Shown: piece after piece, positions 16,076 to 24,217 of the stretch
Position numbering within the stretch: the stretch's first letter is position 1
How the letters are laid out: each line of letters starts with the position of its first letter
Assembly (NCBI RefSeq): GCF_004348895.1
Contig: NZ_RRZK01000030.1
Coordinates: 237,144-301,143, forward strand
DNA length: 64,000 nt
Direction of reading: 5' to 3'
Source: Pseudomonas vancouverensis
GTDB lineage: Bacteria; Pseudomonadota; Gammaproteobacteria; Pseudomonadales; Pseudomonadaceae
Made by a program: the position numbers and the translations under genes
The notes under the pieces: model-generated
Seen by the model: the letters and a program-made list of their open reading frames with translations, nothing else
Databases searched by the model: none
What the model was told of the DNA's origin: nothing

Positions 16076-17419
16076 ATGCGCAAGATCGACGTACATGAGG
16101 TTATCGACAACGCACGTTTCAACCGTTTTCACTGGATGGTGCTGTTCTGGTGCGCCCTGATCATCATCTTCGATGGTTACGACCTGGTGATTTACGGCGT
16201 GGTGCTGCCGATGCTGATGAAGGAGTGGGGACTCAGCCCTCTGCAGGCCGGGGCACTGGGCAGCTATGCGCTGTTTGGCATGATGTTCGGCGCGCTGTTC
16301 TTCGGGCCACTGTCCGACAAGATCGGCCGGAAAAAGGCGATCACTATCTGCGTGATGCTGTTCAGCGGTTTCACCGTGCTCAACGGCTTCGCCAGGAACC
16401 CAACCGAGTTTGGCATCTGCCGCTTCATTGCCGGTCTGGGCATCGGTGGGGTGATGCCCAACGTCGTCGCTCTGATGAACGAGTACGCGCCGAAGAAAAT
16501 CCGTAGCACACTGGTGGCGATCATGTTCAGTGGCTATTCGGTGGGCGGCATGTTGTCCGCCGGGCTTGGCATTGTGCTGATCCCCAGTTTTGGCTGGCAG
16601 TCGGTGTTCTACGTGGCAGTGCTGCCGTTGCTGTTGTTGCCGCTGATCATGTACTTCCTGCCCGAATCGGTGGGGTTCATGTTGCGTCAGGGCCGCAATG
16701 AAGAAGCTCGCAAGGTGCTGGAACGGATTGATCCTGCCTACGCCGCACAGAGCAGCGATCAGTTGCACATGAGCGAAGTGAAGGGCACTGGCACCCCGGT
16801 GTTGCAACTGTTCCGTGAAGGACGTGCGCTGCGCACGCTGATGTTGTGGCTGGCGTTTTTCTGCTGCCTGTTGATGGTGTACGCCCTGAGTTCCTGGTTG
16901 CCGAAACTGATGGCCAATGCCGGTTATAGCCTGGGCTCCAGCCTGTCGTTCCTGCTGGTGCTGAATTTCGGAGCGATCTTCGGTGCCGTCGGTGGCGGCG
17001 TGCTGGGCGATAAGCTCAACCTGCCACGGGTATTGGCAGCCTTCTTCGCCACCGCGGCAATCTCGATCACCTTGCTCGGCTTCAACAGCCCGATGCCGGT
17101 GTTGTACCTGCTGATCGCCATCGCCGGCGCCACCACCATCGGCTCGCAGATTCTGTTGTACGCCTGCGCCGCGCAGTTCTACTCGATGGCCATTCGTTCT
17201 ACGGGGCTTGGCTGGGCCTCGGGCATCGGGCGCAACGGGGCGATTGTCGGCCCATTGCTGGGGGGCGCGTTGCTGGGGATCAGTTTGCCGCTGCAACTCA
17301 ACTTCATGGCGTTTGCCTTGCCCGGTGCAGTGGCCGCTATCGCCATGACCGTGTTCGCGATCAGCAGTCAGCGCAGTGGCAAAGGTGTTGAGCAAACCCT
17401 GGCGCCGACCAGCGCTTGA
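16076..17419 (+). CDS. MFS aromatic acid:H+ symporter (PcaK/BenK family)
   Basis: A 447-residue, 12-helix transporter of the AAHS family. Signatures: IIFDGYDLVIYGVVLP in helix 1, with the Asp of the DGYD motif needed for transport; GPLSDKIGRKKA after helix 2; and RFIAGLGIGGVMPN in helix 4. The ATG at 16076 has GAAGAG 9 bp upstream, better spaced than the ATG at 16067. Likely substrates are benzoate, 4-hydroxybenzoate, protocatechuate or vanillate; BenK, PcaK or VanK cannot be told apart here. BenE and a porin follow, which favours benzoate-like acids. Confidence 0.85.
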   Translation: MRKIDVHEVIDNARFNRFHWMVLFWCALIIIFDGYDLVIYGVVLPMLMKEWGLSPLQAGALGSYALFGMMFGALFFGPLSDKIGRKKAITICVMLFSGFTVLNGFARNPTEFGICRFIAGLGIGGVMPNVVALMNEYAPKKIRSTLVAIMFSGYSVGGMLSAGLGIVLIPSFGWQSVFYVAVLPLLLLPLIMYFLPESVGFMLRQGRNEEARKVLERIDPAYAAQSSDQLHMSEVKGTGTPVLQLFREGRALRTLMLWLAFFCCLLMVYALSSWLPKLMANAGYSLGSSLSFLLVLNFGAIFGAVGGGVLGDKLNLPRVLAAFFATAAISITLLGFNSPMPVLYLLIAIAGATTIGSQILLYACAAQFYSMAIRSTGLGWASGIGRNGAIVGPLLGGALLGISLPLQLNFMAFALPGAVAAIAMTVFAISSQRSGKGVEQTLAPTSA

Positions 17420-17425
17420 GTCATG

Positions 17426-17458
17426 CGGGAGGCGGCAGAGTGTCGCCTCCCGTTTTTT
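17426..17458 (+). terminator. Terminator after the MFS transporter
   Basis: Perfect 9-bp stem CGGGAGGCG / CGCCTCCCG, 9-base loop and six T, just after the stop at 17419. It may separate the transporter from benE or lower expression downstream. Confidence 0.85.
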
Positions 17459-17519
17459 CCGAACAAGAGCGGCCGGGCCTGTGCCACGGATCGCCAGACG
17501 TGCCTTGCCGTGAGGTTTC

Positions 17520-18731
17520 ATGAAAGCGTTTTTCCAGGACTTCTCCCTGTCAGCCGCCGTCGCCGGGTTTATCGCCACGGTGATTTCCTACGCCGGTCCC
17601 TTGGTGATCATCTTCCAGGCCGCCGAGACCGCTCACCTGTCCCATGAGGTGCTGTCGTCGTGGATCTGGGCCATTTCCATTGGCAGCGCAGTGCTGGGTA
17701 TCGGCTTGAGCCTGCGTTACCGGGTGCCGGTGATCATCGCCTGGTCGGCGCCGGGCTCGGCGTTGCTGGTGGCCCTGTTGCCTGGAATTTCCATGCCGCA
17801 AGCGGTGGGCGCGTATCTGGTCAGCAGCCTGATCATCTTTCTGGTCGGCGTCTCGGGGGCGTTCGACCGAATCATCAGCAAGCTCCCGGCCGCGATTGCC
17901 GCGGCGATGCTGGCGGGCATCCTGTTCAGCTTCGGCACTGGCTTGTTCGTGTCGATGCAGCACAAACCGATGCTGGTGCTGGCGATGTTTGCCACCTACC
18001 TGATCTGCAAGCGGCTGATGCCACGTTACGCGGTGTTGCTGGTGTTGCTGGTGGGCTGCTCCATAGCAGCGCTGACCGGCGACCTGCATCGCGAGGCGCT
18101 GGTGATCGGTCTGGCAACGCCGGTGTGGATCAGCCCCGAATTCAGCCTGAGTGCGACGCTCAACATCGCCTTGCCGCTGGTAATGGTGGCGCTGACCGGT
18201 CAGTTCGTGCCGGGCATGGCGGTGTTGCGTGCCAGCGGTTACCCGACGCCCGCTAGCCCGATCATTGCCAGCAGCGCGTTGGGCACGGCGCTGCTGGCAC
18301 CGTTCGGCTGCCATGGCCTGAACCTGGCGGCGATCACAGCGGCGATTTGCACCGGCCGCGAAGCTCACGAAGATCCGCAAAAACGCTATGTGGCGGGTGT
18401 CGTCGGTGGCCTGTTTTACCTAGTGCTGGGGATCTTCGGCGCCACGCTGGTCTCATTGTTCACGGCGTTTCCCAAGGAATTGATTGCCGCCCTGGCCGGG
18501 TTGGCGCTGTTCGCCGCGATTGCCGGGGCACTGGCCGGGGCAATGGCGGTGCCGAGCGATCGTGAAGCGGCGCTGGTGACCTTTCTCATCACGGCGTCGG
18601 GCATGTCGCTGTTCGGTTTGTCCGCCGCGTTCTGGGGGCTGATCTTCGGCATGGTCACCCATTGCCTGCTGAGTGTGCGACGCACTGCCCCGGCAACCCA
18701 GGCGAGCCCCGCCCAAGAGGTTCCGCGCTGA
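17520..18731 (+). CDS. benE: Benzoate/H+ symporter BenE
   Basis: A 403-residue membrane protein with about 12 helices, opening MKAFFQDFSLSAAVAGFIATVISYAGP and containing IIAWSAPGSALLVALLP and FGCHGLNLAAITAAICTGREAHEDP, all typical of BenE. The family imports benzoate with protons. In P. putida benE lies with benK and the porin benF, the same trio as here, but no benABCD dioxygenase genes are in this window. The start follows GAGGTTTC, with the ATG at 17520. Confidence 0.9.
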   Translation: MKAFFQDFSLSAAVAGFIATVISYAGPLVIIFQAAETAHLSHEVLSSWIWAISIGSAVLGIGLSLRYRVPVIIAWSAPGSALLVALLPGISMPQAVGAYLVSSLIIFLVGVSGAFDRIISKLPAAIAAAMLAGILFSFGTGLFVSMQHKPMLVLAMFATYLICKRLMPRYAVLLVLLVGCSIAALTGDLHREALVIGLATPVWISPEFSLSATLNIALPLVMVALTGQFVPGMAVLRASGYPTPASPIIASSALGTALLAPFGCHGLNLAAITAAICTGREAHEDPQKRYVAGVVGGLFYLVLGIFGATLVSLFTAFPKELIAALAGLALFAAIAGALAGAMAVPSDREAALVTFLITASGMSLFGLSAAFWGLIFGMVTHCLLSVRRTAPATQASPAQEVPR

Positions 18732-18823
18732 TCGGGTCGTTCACTACCCGGCACCTTTGATTGGTTTCACCTTCCACCGCGCAGCGACACCGCTGCGTGG
18801 CGGATCCCCTCAACCTGTCGATC

Positions 18824-18834
18824 AATAACAATAA
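18824..18834 (+). promoter_or_regulatory. Candidate Hfq/Crc-binding CA motif at the porin start
   Basis: AATAACAATAA contains two overlapping matches to AAnAAnAA, the catabolite-activity motif bound by Hfq with Crc in Pseudomonas. It ends 10 bp before the porin ATG and overlaps the ribosome-binding area, the usual place for translational repression. Confidence 0.6.
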
Positions 18835-18844
18835 GAGAAAGACG

Positions 18845-20113
18845 ATGAAACAGACGCTTCCAACAACCGCTTCAATGCTGTCCCTGGCTGTCGCCGCAGG
18901 CTTTTCCGGTAACGCAATGGCCGCAGAAAAAGGCTTTATCGAAGACACCAGTGCGACCCTGCAGGCGCGTAACTATTACTTCAGTCGCGACTTCTCCGAC
19001 ATCGTTGGCGCCAGCCAGCAATCGAAAGCCGAGGAGTGGGCGCAGGGTTTCATCCTCAACGTCAAATCCGGTTACACCCAGGGCACTGTCGGCTTCGGTG
19101 TCGACGTGATCGGTTTGCTCGGTCTCAAGCTCGACAGCAGCCCCGACCGGGTCAACACCGGCCTGTTGCCGGTGCAGGATGACGGCCGCGCGGCAGACGA
19201 CTACAGCCGTCTGGCCGGCGCGTTGAAAGTGCGCCTGTCGAAAACCGAGCTGAAGGTCGGCGAGTTGCAACCCAACCTGCCGGTGCTGGCGTTCAGCGAT
19301 ATTCGTTTGCTGCCGCCGAGTTATCAGGGCGCGAGCGTCACGTCCAACGAGATCAATGGCCTGACCTTGCAGGGCGGTCATTTGCGCTCGACCAGCCTGC
19401 GCAACGAGGCCGGTGACGAAAAGATGCAAGCCATGCTCGGTCATGTGCCTCAGCGCCAGGCCAGCAGCGATGGCTTCAACTTTGCCGGGGCTGACTATGC
19501 CTTCAATGACAAGCGCAGCTCGGTGAGTGCCTGGTACGGGCAACTGGAAGATATCTACAACCAGCGTTTTCTCGGCCTGAAACACAATGAGCCAGTGGGT
19601 GACTGGGTGCTGGGGGCCAACCTCGGTTACTACGATTCCCGCGAGGATGGCAAAAAGCTGCTGGGCAACATCGACAACCAGGCGTTCTTCTCCCTGTTGT
19701 CGGCCAAGCGCGGTGGCCATACTTTCTACGTCGGTTACCAGGGCATGTACGGTGACAGCGCATTCCCCCGGGTATTCGCCAACATCACGCCGTTGGGCAA
19801 CGAAGTGCCGACCTACGAGTTTGCCTACACCGATGAGCGTTCCTGGCAGGCGCGTTACGACTACGACTTCGCCGCGCTCGGTGTGCCCGGGCTGACCAGC
19901 ACCGTGCGCTACATCACCGGCAACAACGTCGACACCGGCAAAGGCTTCGAAGGCAAGGACCGCGAGCGCGACCTGGACGTCGGTTATGTATTGCAAAGCG
20001 GCAGCCTCAAGGGCCTGGGCATTCGGGTGCGCAACGCGATGGCGCGGTCCAACTACCGCAGCGACATCGATGAAAACCGCCTGATCCTCAGCTACACCTG
20101 GACGCTGCTATGA
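18845..20113 (+). CDS. OprD-family porin, BenF-like
   Basis: A 422-residue outer membrane porin. The start at 18845 gives a signal peptide cut after AMA (about residue 26) and mature AEKGFIEDTSATLQARNYYFSRDF, the standard OprD-family beginning. Further marks are EEWAQGFILNVKSGYTQGTVGFGVDVIGLLGLKLD and the final strand ENRLILSYTW, an 18-strand barrel ending in an aromatic-rich motif. Position after benK-like and benE genes points to uptake of benzoate or related acids. The last 4 bp overlap the start of the chemoreceptor gene. Confidence 0.9.
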   Translation: MKQTLPTTASMLSLAVAAGFSGNAMAAEKGFIEDTSATLQARNYYFSRDFSDIVGASQQSKAEEWAQGFILNVKSGYTQGTVGFGVDVIGLLGLKLDSSPDRVNTGLLPVQDDGRAADDYSRLAGALKVRLSKTELKVGELQPNLPVLAFSDIRLLPPSYQGASVTSNEINGLTLQGGHLRSTSLRNEAGDEKMQAMLGHVPQRQASSDGFNFAGADYAFNDKRSSVSAWYGQLEDIYNQRFLGLKHNEPVGDWVLGANLGYYDSREDGKKLLGNIDNQAFFSLLSAKRGGHTFYVGYQGMYGDSAFPRVFANITPLGNEVPTYEFAYTDERSWQARYDYDFAALGVPGLTSTVRYITGNNVDTGKGFEGKDRERDLDVGYVLQSGSLKGLGIRVRNAMARSNYRSDIDENRLILSYTWTLL

Positions 20114-20997
20114 GGACTGAACCCGTGCGCCCGGAATTGCGGGACTCAGCGTTGATTCTGCTCACGGCCGGTGTAGCAGTCGTGTTCCTGGCCTGGGGTG
20201 ACAGCGTTCGGTTGCTGTTGGCCGGAGTTATCGATCTGTTGTTGCTGGCAGCGTGGCTGCTCGCGCGCCGCCAGCCACCGGTGGCGGAGGTCGTGGCGCC
20301 TGTGTCCGAATGTGTTGAAGTGGCGCCGGTAGCGGTGGACACCGATGCGCTACCGCCAACGCCCGCGCGCGAATGGCCGGGGGCTGTGGTGTCGACGACG
20401 CTGGAGCAATTGACCGCGTCGGTCTTGCAAACCGAGGAAGACATGCGTTTTGCCAATCAGCTGGCACGTACCGCGGGTGAGCGGGTGCAGGCGAGCGCAT
20501 CGAGCATGCAGTCGTCGGCCAGCGTGCTCGACGATTTGAATCTGTACATGCAGCGTCTGGATCAAGTGTTCGACGAGCTCGGAAGCCAGTCGATGCGCAT
20601 CGGTGCGATCGTCGGCAGCATTCAGGACATTTCCCGCCAGACCAATCTGCTGGCCTTGAACGCCGCCATCGAGGCAGCCCGGGCGGGCAGTCACGGTCGC
20701 GGTTTTGCGGTGGTGGCGGACGAGGTGCGCAACCTTTCGCGCCAGGCGGCGGAGTCCAGTGCGCAGATCAGACAAATCGCGACGGGGCTGGAGCAGTCCG
20801 CCGAGCATGCGCGTCAGGGCTTGCAGCAACTGTCCGGTTCAACCCGTCTAGGGCTGGAAAAGGCACAAGTGGCGTTGCACTCGATGGGTGAACTGCAGAG
20901 CGGTGCGGTTGCCCGGGTCGAGGTGGTCGAACGCATCATGGGCCGGCTGGCCGGTTTGCATGAACTGGCCTTGCAGGCAAAGCGGATGGTGGCCTGA
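20110..20997 (+). CDS. Short methyl-accepting chemotaxis protein without a sensor domain
   Basis: A 295-residue chemoreceptor. Residues 12-50 hold two hydrophobic segments separated by only a few residues (LILLTAGVAVVFLAWGDSV, LLLAGVIDLLLLAAWLLA), so there is no periplasmic ligand-binding domain. A Pro/Val-rich linker follows, then the signalling domain with the hairpin tip ISRQTNLLALNAAIEAARAG and GRGFAVVADEVRNLSRQAAES, which binds CheA/CheW. The start overlaps the porin stop as ATGA, which ties its expression to the porin. No HAMP domain is evident. It may sense cytoplasmic or membrane state, or ligand flux through the transport system. Confidence 0.82.
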   Translation: MRTEPVRPELRDSALILLTAGVAVVFLAWGDSVRLLLAGVIDLLLLAAWLLARRQPPVAEVVAPVSECVEVAPVAVDTDALPPTPAREWPGAVVSTTLEQLTASVLQTEEDMRFANQLARTAGERVQASASSMQSSASVLDDLNLYMQRLDQVFDELGSQSMRIGAIVGSIQDISRQTNLLALNAAIEAARAGSHGRGFAVVADEVRNLSRQAAESSAQIRQIATGLEQSAEHARQGLQQLSGSTRLGLEKAQVALHSMGELQSGAVARVEVVERIMGRLAGLHELALQAKRMVA

Positions 20998-21003
20998 TCC
21001 CTG

Positions 21004-21246
21004 TTACAGATTGCTGGTGCAATCGCCCATGACGTCATAGGTCACGCGATGGGTCTGACCCTGATGGTCGATGTAGACCATGGTGGCCGGCACCACGCCG
21101 CAGGCGGTGGCGGTGTCCGACACGGACACTACCTTGGCGATGTCGAGTGCATGTGCGGGGTCGTATGGGGTTGCTGCCGTGTCGCTGCCGGCGGCCAGTG
21201 CCGAAGTTGCGACCACGGCCAGAAACAGGCTGAACAGGGTCTTCAT
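21004..21246 (-). CDS. DUF2790 periplasmic small protein
   Basis: An 80-residue exported protein. Residues 1-19 are a signal peptide cut after ALA. The mature part PYDPAHALDIAKVVSVSD... CGVVPATMVYIDHQG...RVTYDVMGDC is the DUF2790 pattern, with two Cys likely to form a disulfide. Such proteins are abundant in Pseudomonas and often respond to copper or envelope stress, but no function is settled. It converges with the chemoreceptor (6 bp between stops) and diverges from the LysR gene. Confidence 0.78.
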   Translation of the reverse strand: MKTLFSLFLAVVATSALAAGSDTAATPYDPAHALDIAKVVSVSDTATACGVVPATMVYIDHQGQTHRVTYDVMGDCTSNL

Positions 21247-21367
21247 GGTGGCTTGCTCCGTTTGGTTTCCGATGTGAGAAGTCTAATCCCTGGCACCTGT
21301 GGATAAAGGGGCGAACAGCTGATGCAGCCTTACATAAAACGTAATAGTGAGTGCCCGTGGAGGGCTT

Positions 21368-22300
21368 ATGGATCTGCTTAACAACCTGCGGGTGTTCATT
21401 CGCGTGGTGGACTGTGCCAGCTTCACGGCCGCTGCCGAGGCGATGGACCTGTCGACTGCGCAGGTGTCGCGGCTGGTCGCCGATCTGGAGGAGCATGTTC
21501 AGGCGCGTTTGCTGCAGCGCACCACACGACGGTTGAGCCTGACCGAGGCAGGCGAGCGGTTTTTGCTGCGCGGCAGGCACATTGTCGAGCAAATGGACGA
21601 AGCCACCGACGAGGCACGCGGCGCCCATCTCAAACCGGCCGGACGCTTGCGGGTGCACAGCATGAGCGGTCTGGGTGTATTGATCACGCCGCTCATTGCC
21701 CGTTACAACGAGCTGTACCCCGACGTGGTGTTCGAGTTGACGTTGTCGCAACGCAATCCCGATCCATTGGAGCAGGTGCATGACGTGATGATTTCCATTG
21801 CGCCGGAACTGGCCGATTCGCAGTGGGTGGCCCAGGCTGTCGGTCACCTTTACAGCGTACCCTGCGCCTCGCCGGGTTACCTGCAAAGACGCGGGGTTCC
21901 CCAGCATCCGCAGGCCTTGGCCGATCATCAATGCCTGCGCATGGTCGATCCGTTGTATGACGATCAATGGCTGTTCCAGGGGGCGGGCGGTGAGCACGCC
22001 ATCCGCCCGGCCAAAACCTTCCAGTGCAACGTGGCGGAGTCGATGGTCAAGGCATCGGAGGAGGGGATGGGCATCAGCCTGGTTCCGTTTTATGCCGCCA
22101 CGCGCCCCTTGCGCGACGGCACCTTATTGCGTGTGCTCCCCGAATACCGTCTGCGCGAGCGCAATGTGTATGCACAGTATCCGTCGCGGCGTTTTCTGGA
22201 CGCCAAGGTCCGCACCTGGGTGGATTTTCTCAAGGCCGAGTTGCCCGGATTGTTCGCCGCGCATGACGCAATCATCAACGATCCACGGCATTGGGCCTGA
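21368..22300 (+). CDS. LysR-family transcriptional regulator
   Basis: A 310-residue LTTR of the CrgA-like subgroup: an N-terminal winged helix (DLLNNLRVFIRVVDCASFTAAAEAMDLSTAQVSRLVADLEEHVQARLLQRTTRRLSLTEAG, residues 2-62) and a periplasmic-binding-like effector domain. The ATG at 21368 follows GGAGG; an upstream alternative lacks a good site. It diverges from the DUF2790 gene and could control that gene, or the aromatic uptake genes next to it. No effector can be read from the sequence. Confidence 0.85.
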   Translation: MDLLNNLRVFIRVVDCASFTAAAEAMDLSTAQVSRLVADLEEHVQARLLQRTTRRLSLTEAGERFLLRGRHIVEQMDEATDEARGAHLKPAGRLRVHSMSGLGVLITPLIARYNELYPDVVFELTLSQRNPDPLEQVHDVMISIAPELADSQWVAQAVGHLYSVPCASPGYLQRRGVPQHPQALADHQCLRMVDPLYDDQWLFQGAGGEHAIRPAKTFQCNVAESMVKASEEGMGISLVPFYAATRPLRDGTLLRVLPEYRLRERNVYAQYPSRRFLDAKVRTWVDFLKAELPGLFAAHDAIINDPRHWA

Positions 22301-22365
22301 GGTCGAAGGGCACGCGAGGGGCGGTGTAGACTGAGGGCAGATTGTTTGCGGGTAAGGAGTCATCA

Positions 22366-22422
22366 GTGAAAGTCTGCCTCATCGGGGCATCGGGCCACGC
22401 ACGGGAAGGCGTGCGGTCATGA
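22366..22422 (+). pseudogene. 18-codon mini-ORF resembling the start of an NAD-binding Rossmann gene
   Basis: After AAGGAG a GTG opens a short frame, KVCLIGASGHAREGVRS, that stops at 22420-22422. VCLIGASG is the glycine-rich beginning of NAD(P)-binding epimerase/reductase proteins. The stop overlaps the ATG of the next gene (ATGA). It is either the leftover 5' end of a deleted gene or a translated leader that couples ribosomes into the permease gene. Confidence 0.5.
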
Positions 22423-23108
22423 TCGGTGCCGAACTGCTGTCCCCCGAAACCCTCACGACAGGCTGGTTGATCTATGTGCCGGTACTGATCTGGGCGGTGT
22501 GTCGGGTGTCCTGGGTCGAGTTGTTTACCGACAGTCGCCGTCAGCATTTGCTGTTCGGGACGGTGTTCGCGTTGTTTCTGTTGTGGCTGGTGCGGCGCGA
22601 CTTCGACACTGGGGTGTCGTACCACTTCATCGGCATGACGGCGGTCACCTTGCTGCTGGACTGGCCATTGGCAATCGTCGGTGGTCTGGTGGCGCAGATG
22701 GGGCTGGTATTGATGGGGCGTCAGGACCTGATGGCGGTCGGCGTCAACGGCTCGTTGCTGATTGTGTTGCCGGTGCTGGTCACCGAGTGCTGTGCGATCC
22801 TCGTCGAACGCGCGCAGCCGCGTAATCCCTTTGTGTATATCTTCGTATCCGGGTTCTTCGCCGCGGCGCTGTCGGCGCTGTTATGCCTGCTGCTGGGGTT
22901 GTGGCTGCTGTGGTTCGATGAGCGTTTCGAGATGCCGTACTGGCTGGAGGATTTTGTCGGTTACCTGTGGCTGATCATTTTCCCCGAGGCCTTTATCAAC
23001 GGCATGCTGGTCAGTGCGCTGGTGGTGTTTTGCCCCGAGTGGCTGGAGACGTTCAACCGCACCCGTTATCTCTCGGCACCCTGGAAGGATGACGACCCCA
23101 AGTCTTGA
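22419..23108 (+). CDS. Energy-coupling factor (CbiM-type) permease-like membrane protein
   Basis: A 229-residue protein with about seven membrane helices (LIYVPVLIWAVCRVSWVELF, HLLFGTVFALFLLWLVRR, AVTLLLDWPLAIVGGLVAQMGLVLM, FVYIFVSGFFAAALSALLCLLLGLWLL, YLWLIIFPEAFINGMLVSALVVF). The phrases GVSYHFIGMTAVTLLL and FPEAFINGML fit the CbiM substrate-capture family for Ni or Co, but no ATPase or CbiQ partner gene is nearby. The metal role is therefore doubtful. The start overlaps the mini-ORF upstream. Asp/Lys-rich C-terminus (PWKDDDPKS). Confidence 0.65.
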   Translation: MIGAELLSPETLTTGWLIYVPVLIWAVCRVSWVELFTDSRRQHLLFGTVFALFLLWLVRRDFDTGVSYHFIGMTAVTLLLDWPLAIVGGLVAQMGLVLMGRQDLMAVGVNGSLLIVLPVLVTECCAILVERAQPRNPFVYIFVSGFFAAALSALLCLLLGLWLLWFDERFEMPYWLEDFVGYLWLIIFPEAFINGMLVSALVVFCPEWLETFNRTRYLSAPWKDDDPKS

Positions 23109-23172
23109 TCCACGTCATCGTCGCTTGGCGCGGACGATTTCATGATCGACAAAACTTTTCAGGAGTGTCGGC

Positions 23173-23388
23173 ATGAGTGTCTACGAGTGGGCAAGGCAGG
23201 AGTTGCGCCAGAGTCTGGAGATGGCGCAGGAGGTGGGTTTTGATCCGGGCCTGAGCCTGCGCGCCTTGCTCAGCGCGGTGGTGCAACAGAGCAAGGTGGT
23301 GCGCAGTGCCGAGGATCTGGCCGATGAGCTGAGGTTTCTCGCAGAGAACCTCGACGACGAACAGGACTACGGTTTCATGCGGCCCTGA
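23173..23388 (+). CDS. Conserved hypothetical protein, 71 residues
   Basis: A small acidic soluble protein (MSVYEWARQELRQSLEMAQEV...) with predicted helices throughout and no Cys or membrane segment. AGGAGTG precedes the ATG at a good distance. I do not recognise a domain. It stands between the permease-like gene and the convergent yacG, with 8 bp to the yacG stop, an arrangement seen in related pseudomonads. Confidence 0.65.
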   Translation: MSVYEWARQELRQSLEMAQEVGFDPGLSLRALLSAVVQQSKVVRSAEDLADELRFLAENLDDEQDYGFMRP

Positions 23389-23396
23389 GGGCTCGA

Positions 23397-23597
23397 TCAG
23401 TGGCGCGGATCGAAATCGCCGCTGAACAACTCATCCTCGGCATCCGGTGCGACCGGGATCTTGTGTTCTTCCGACGCCCAGGCGCCGAGGTCGATCAGTT
23501 TGCAGCGGTCCGAGCAGAATGGCCGGTTGACGTTGCTGGCGACCCATTCCACGGGGGCGCCACAGGTTGGGCATTCAACGGTTGTTGGTTGGCTCAT
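23397..23597 (-). CDS. yacG: DNA gyrase inhibitor YacG
   Basis: A 66-residue zinc-binding protein: ECPTCGAP...RPFCSDRCKLIDLGAWASEEHKI gives the CxxC...CxxxC zinc site and the LIDLGAWA helix of YacG. YacG binds GyrB and blocks DNA binding by gyrase. It overlaps the coaE stop by 4 bp, and the pilD-coaE-yacG order is conserved across gammaproteobacteria. Confidence 0.93.
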   Translation of the reverse strand: MSQPTTVECPTCGAPVEWVASNVNRPFCSDRCKLIDLGAWASEEHKIPVAPDAEDELFSGDFDPRH

Positions 23598-24217
23598 GAC
23601 TGGCCTCCACGCAAGGTAAGATAAAAGTGATGCAGGCGTTCAACCTCGCTGTGCAGCCAGGCGAGGTCGCGGTCATTGACCACCACGTCGTCGGCATGGC
23701 TGACGCGGTCCTGGCGGCTCGACTGGGCCTTGAGAATCGCCTGGACCTGCTGTTCGCTGGTCTGGTCGCGTTGCAGGGTACGTTCAATCTGCAACTGTTC
23801 GGGGGCATCGATGACCAGCACCCGTTGCGTCATCGCGTACTGCCCGGATTCGATCAGCAACGGCGAAACCAGGATCGCATAAGGCGATTCTGCCAGTGCC
23901 AGATGGTGAGCGATTTCCTCGCCGATCAGCGGATGCAGCAGGGCTTCGAGCCAGCGACGCTCTAGCGGTACTTCGAAGATCAGCTTGCGCAGTGCCGCGC
24001 GGTCCAGTTGCCCGTCCGTTTGCAGCACGCCGGGGCCGAAGTGTTCGGCGATCTTCGCCAGCGCCGGACGGCCCGGCTCCACCACCCAACGGGCAGCATG
24101 ATCGGCGTCGACGACATGGATGCCCAGGTCGATGAAGTGTTGCGCCGCCGCGCTTTTGCCGCTGCCGATGCCGCCGGTCAGGCCGAGAATCCAGGGTTTT
24201 TCCACAGGGGTATTCAT
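23594..24217 (-). CDS. coaE: Dephospho-CoA kinase CoaE
   Basis: A 207-residue kinase that adds the 3' phosphate in the last step of CoA synthesis. The ATG at 24217 (MNTPVEKPWILGLTGGIGSGKS) gives the P-loop GGIGSGKS at about residues 14-21; then VVDADHAARWVVEPG, LLIESGQY (lid and substrate region) and RDQTSEQQVQAIL. The start overlaps the pilD stop by 4 bp, so pilC-pilD-coaE-yacG read as one operon. Confidence 0.94.
   Translation of the reverse strand: MNTPVEKPWILGLTGGIGSGKSAAAQHFIDLGIHVVDADHAARWVVEPGRPALAKIAEHFGPGVLQTDGQLDRAALRKLIFEVPLERRWLEALLHPLIGEEIAHHLALAESPYAILVSPLLIESGQYAMTQRVLVIDAPEQLQIERTLQRDQTSEQQVQAILKAQSSRQDRVSHADDVVVNDRDLAWLHSEVERLHHFYLTLRGGQS

Noticed and set aside
16055..17578. 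507-codon minus-strand frame opposite the MFS gene
   Set aside because: His/Gln-rich antisense shadow of a 12-helix transporter.
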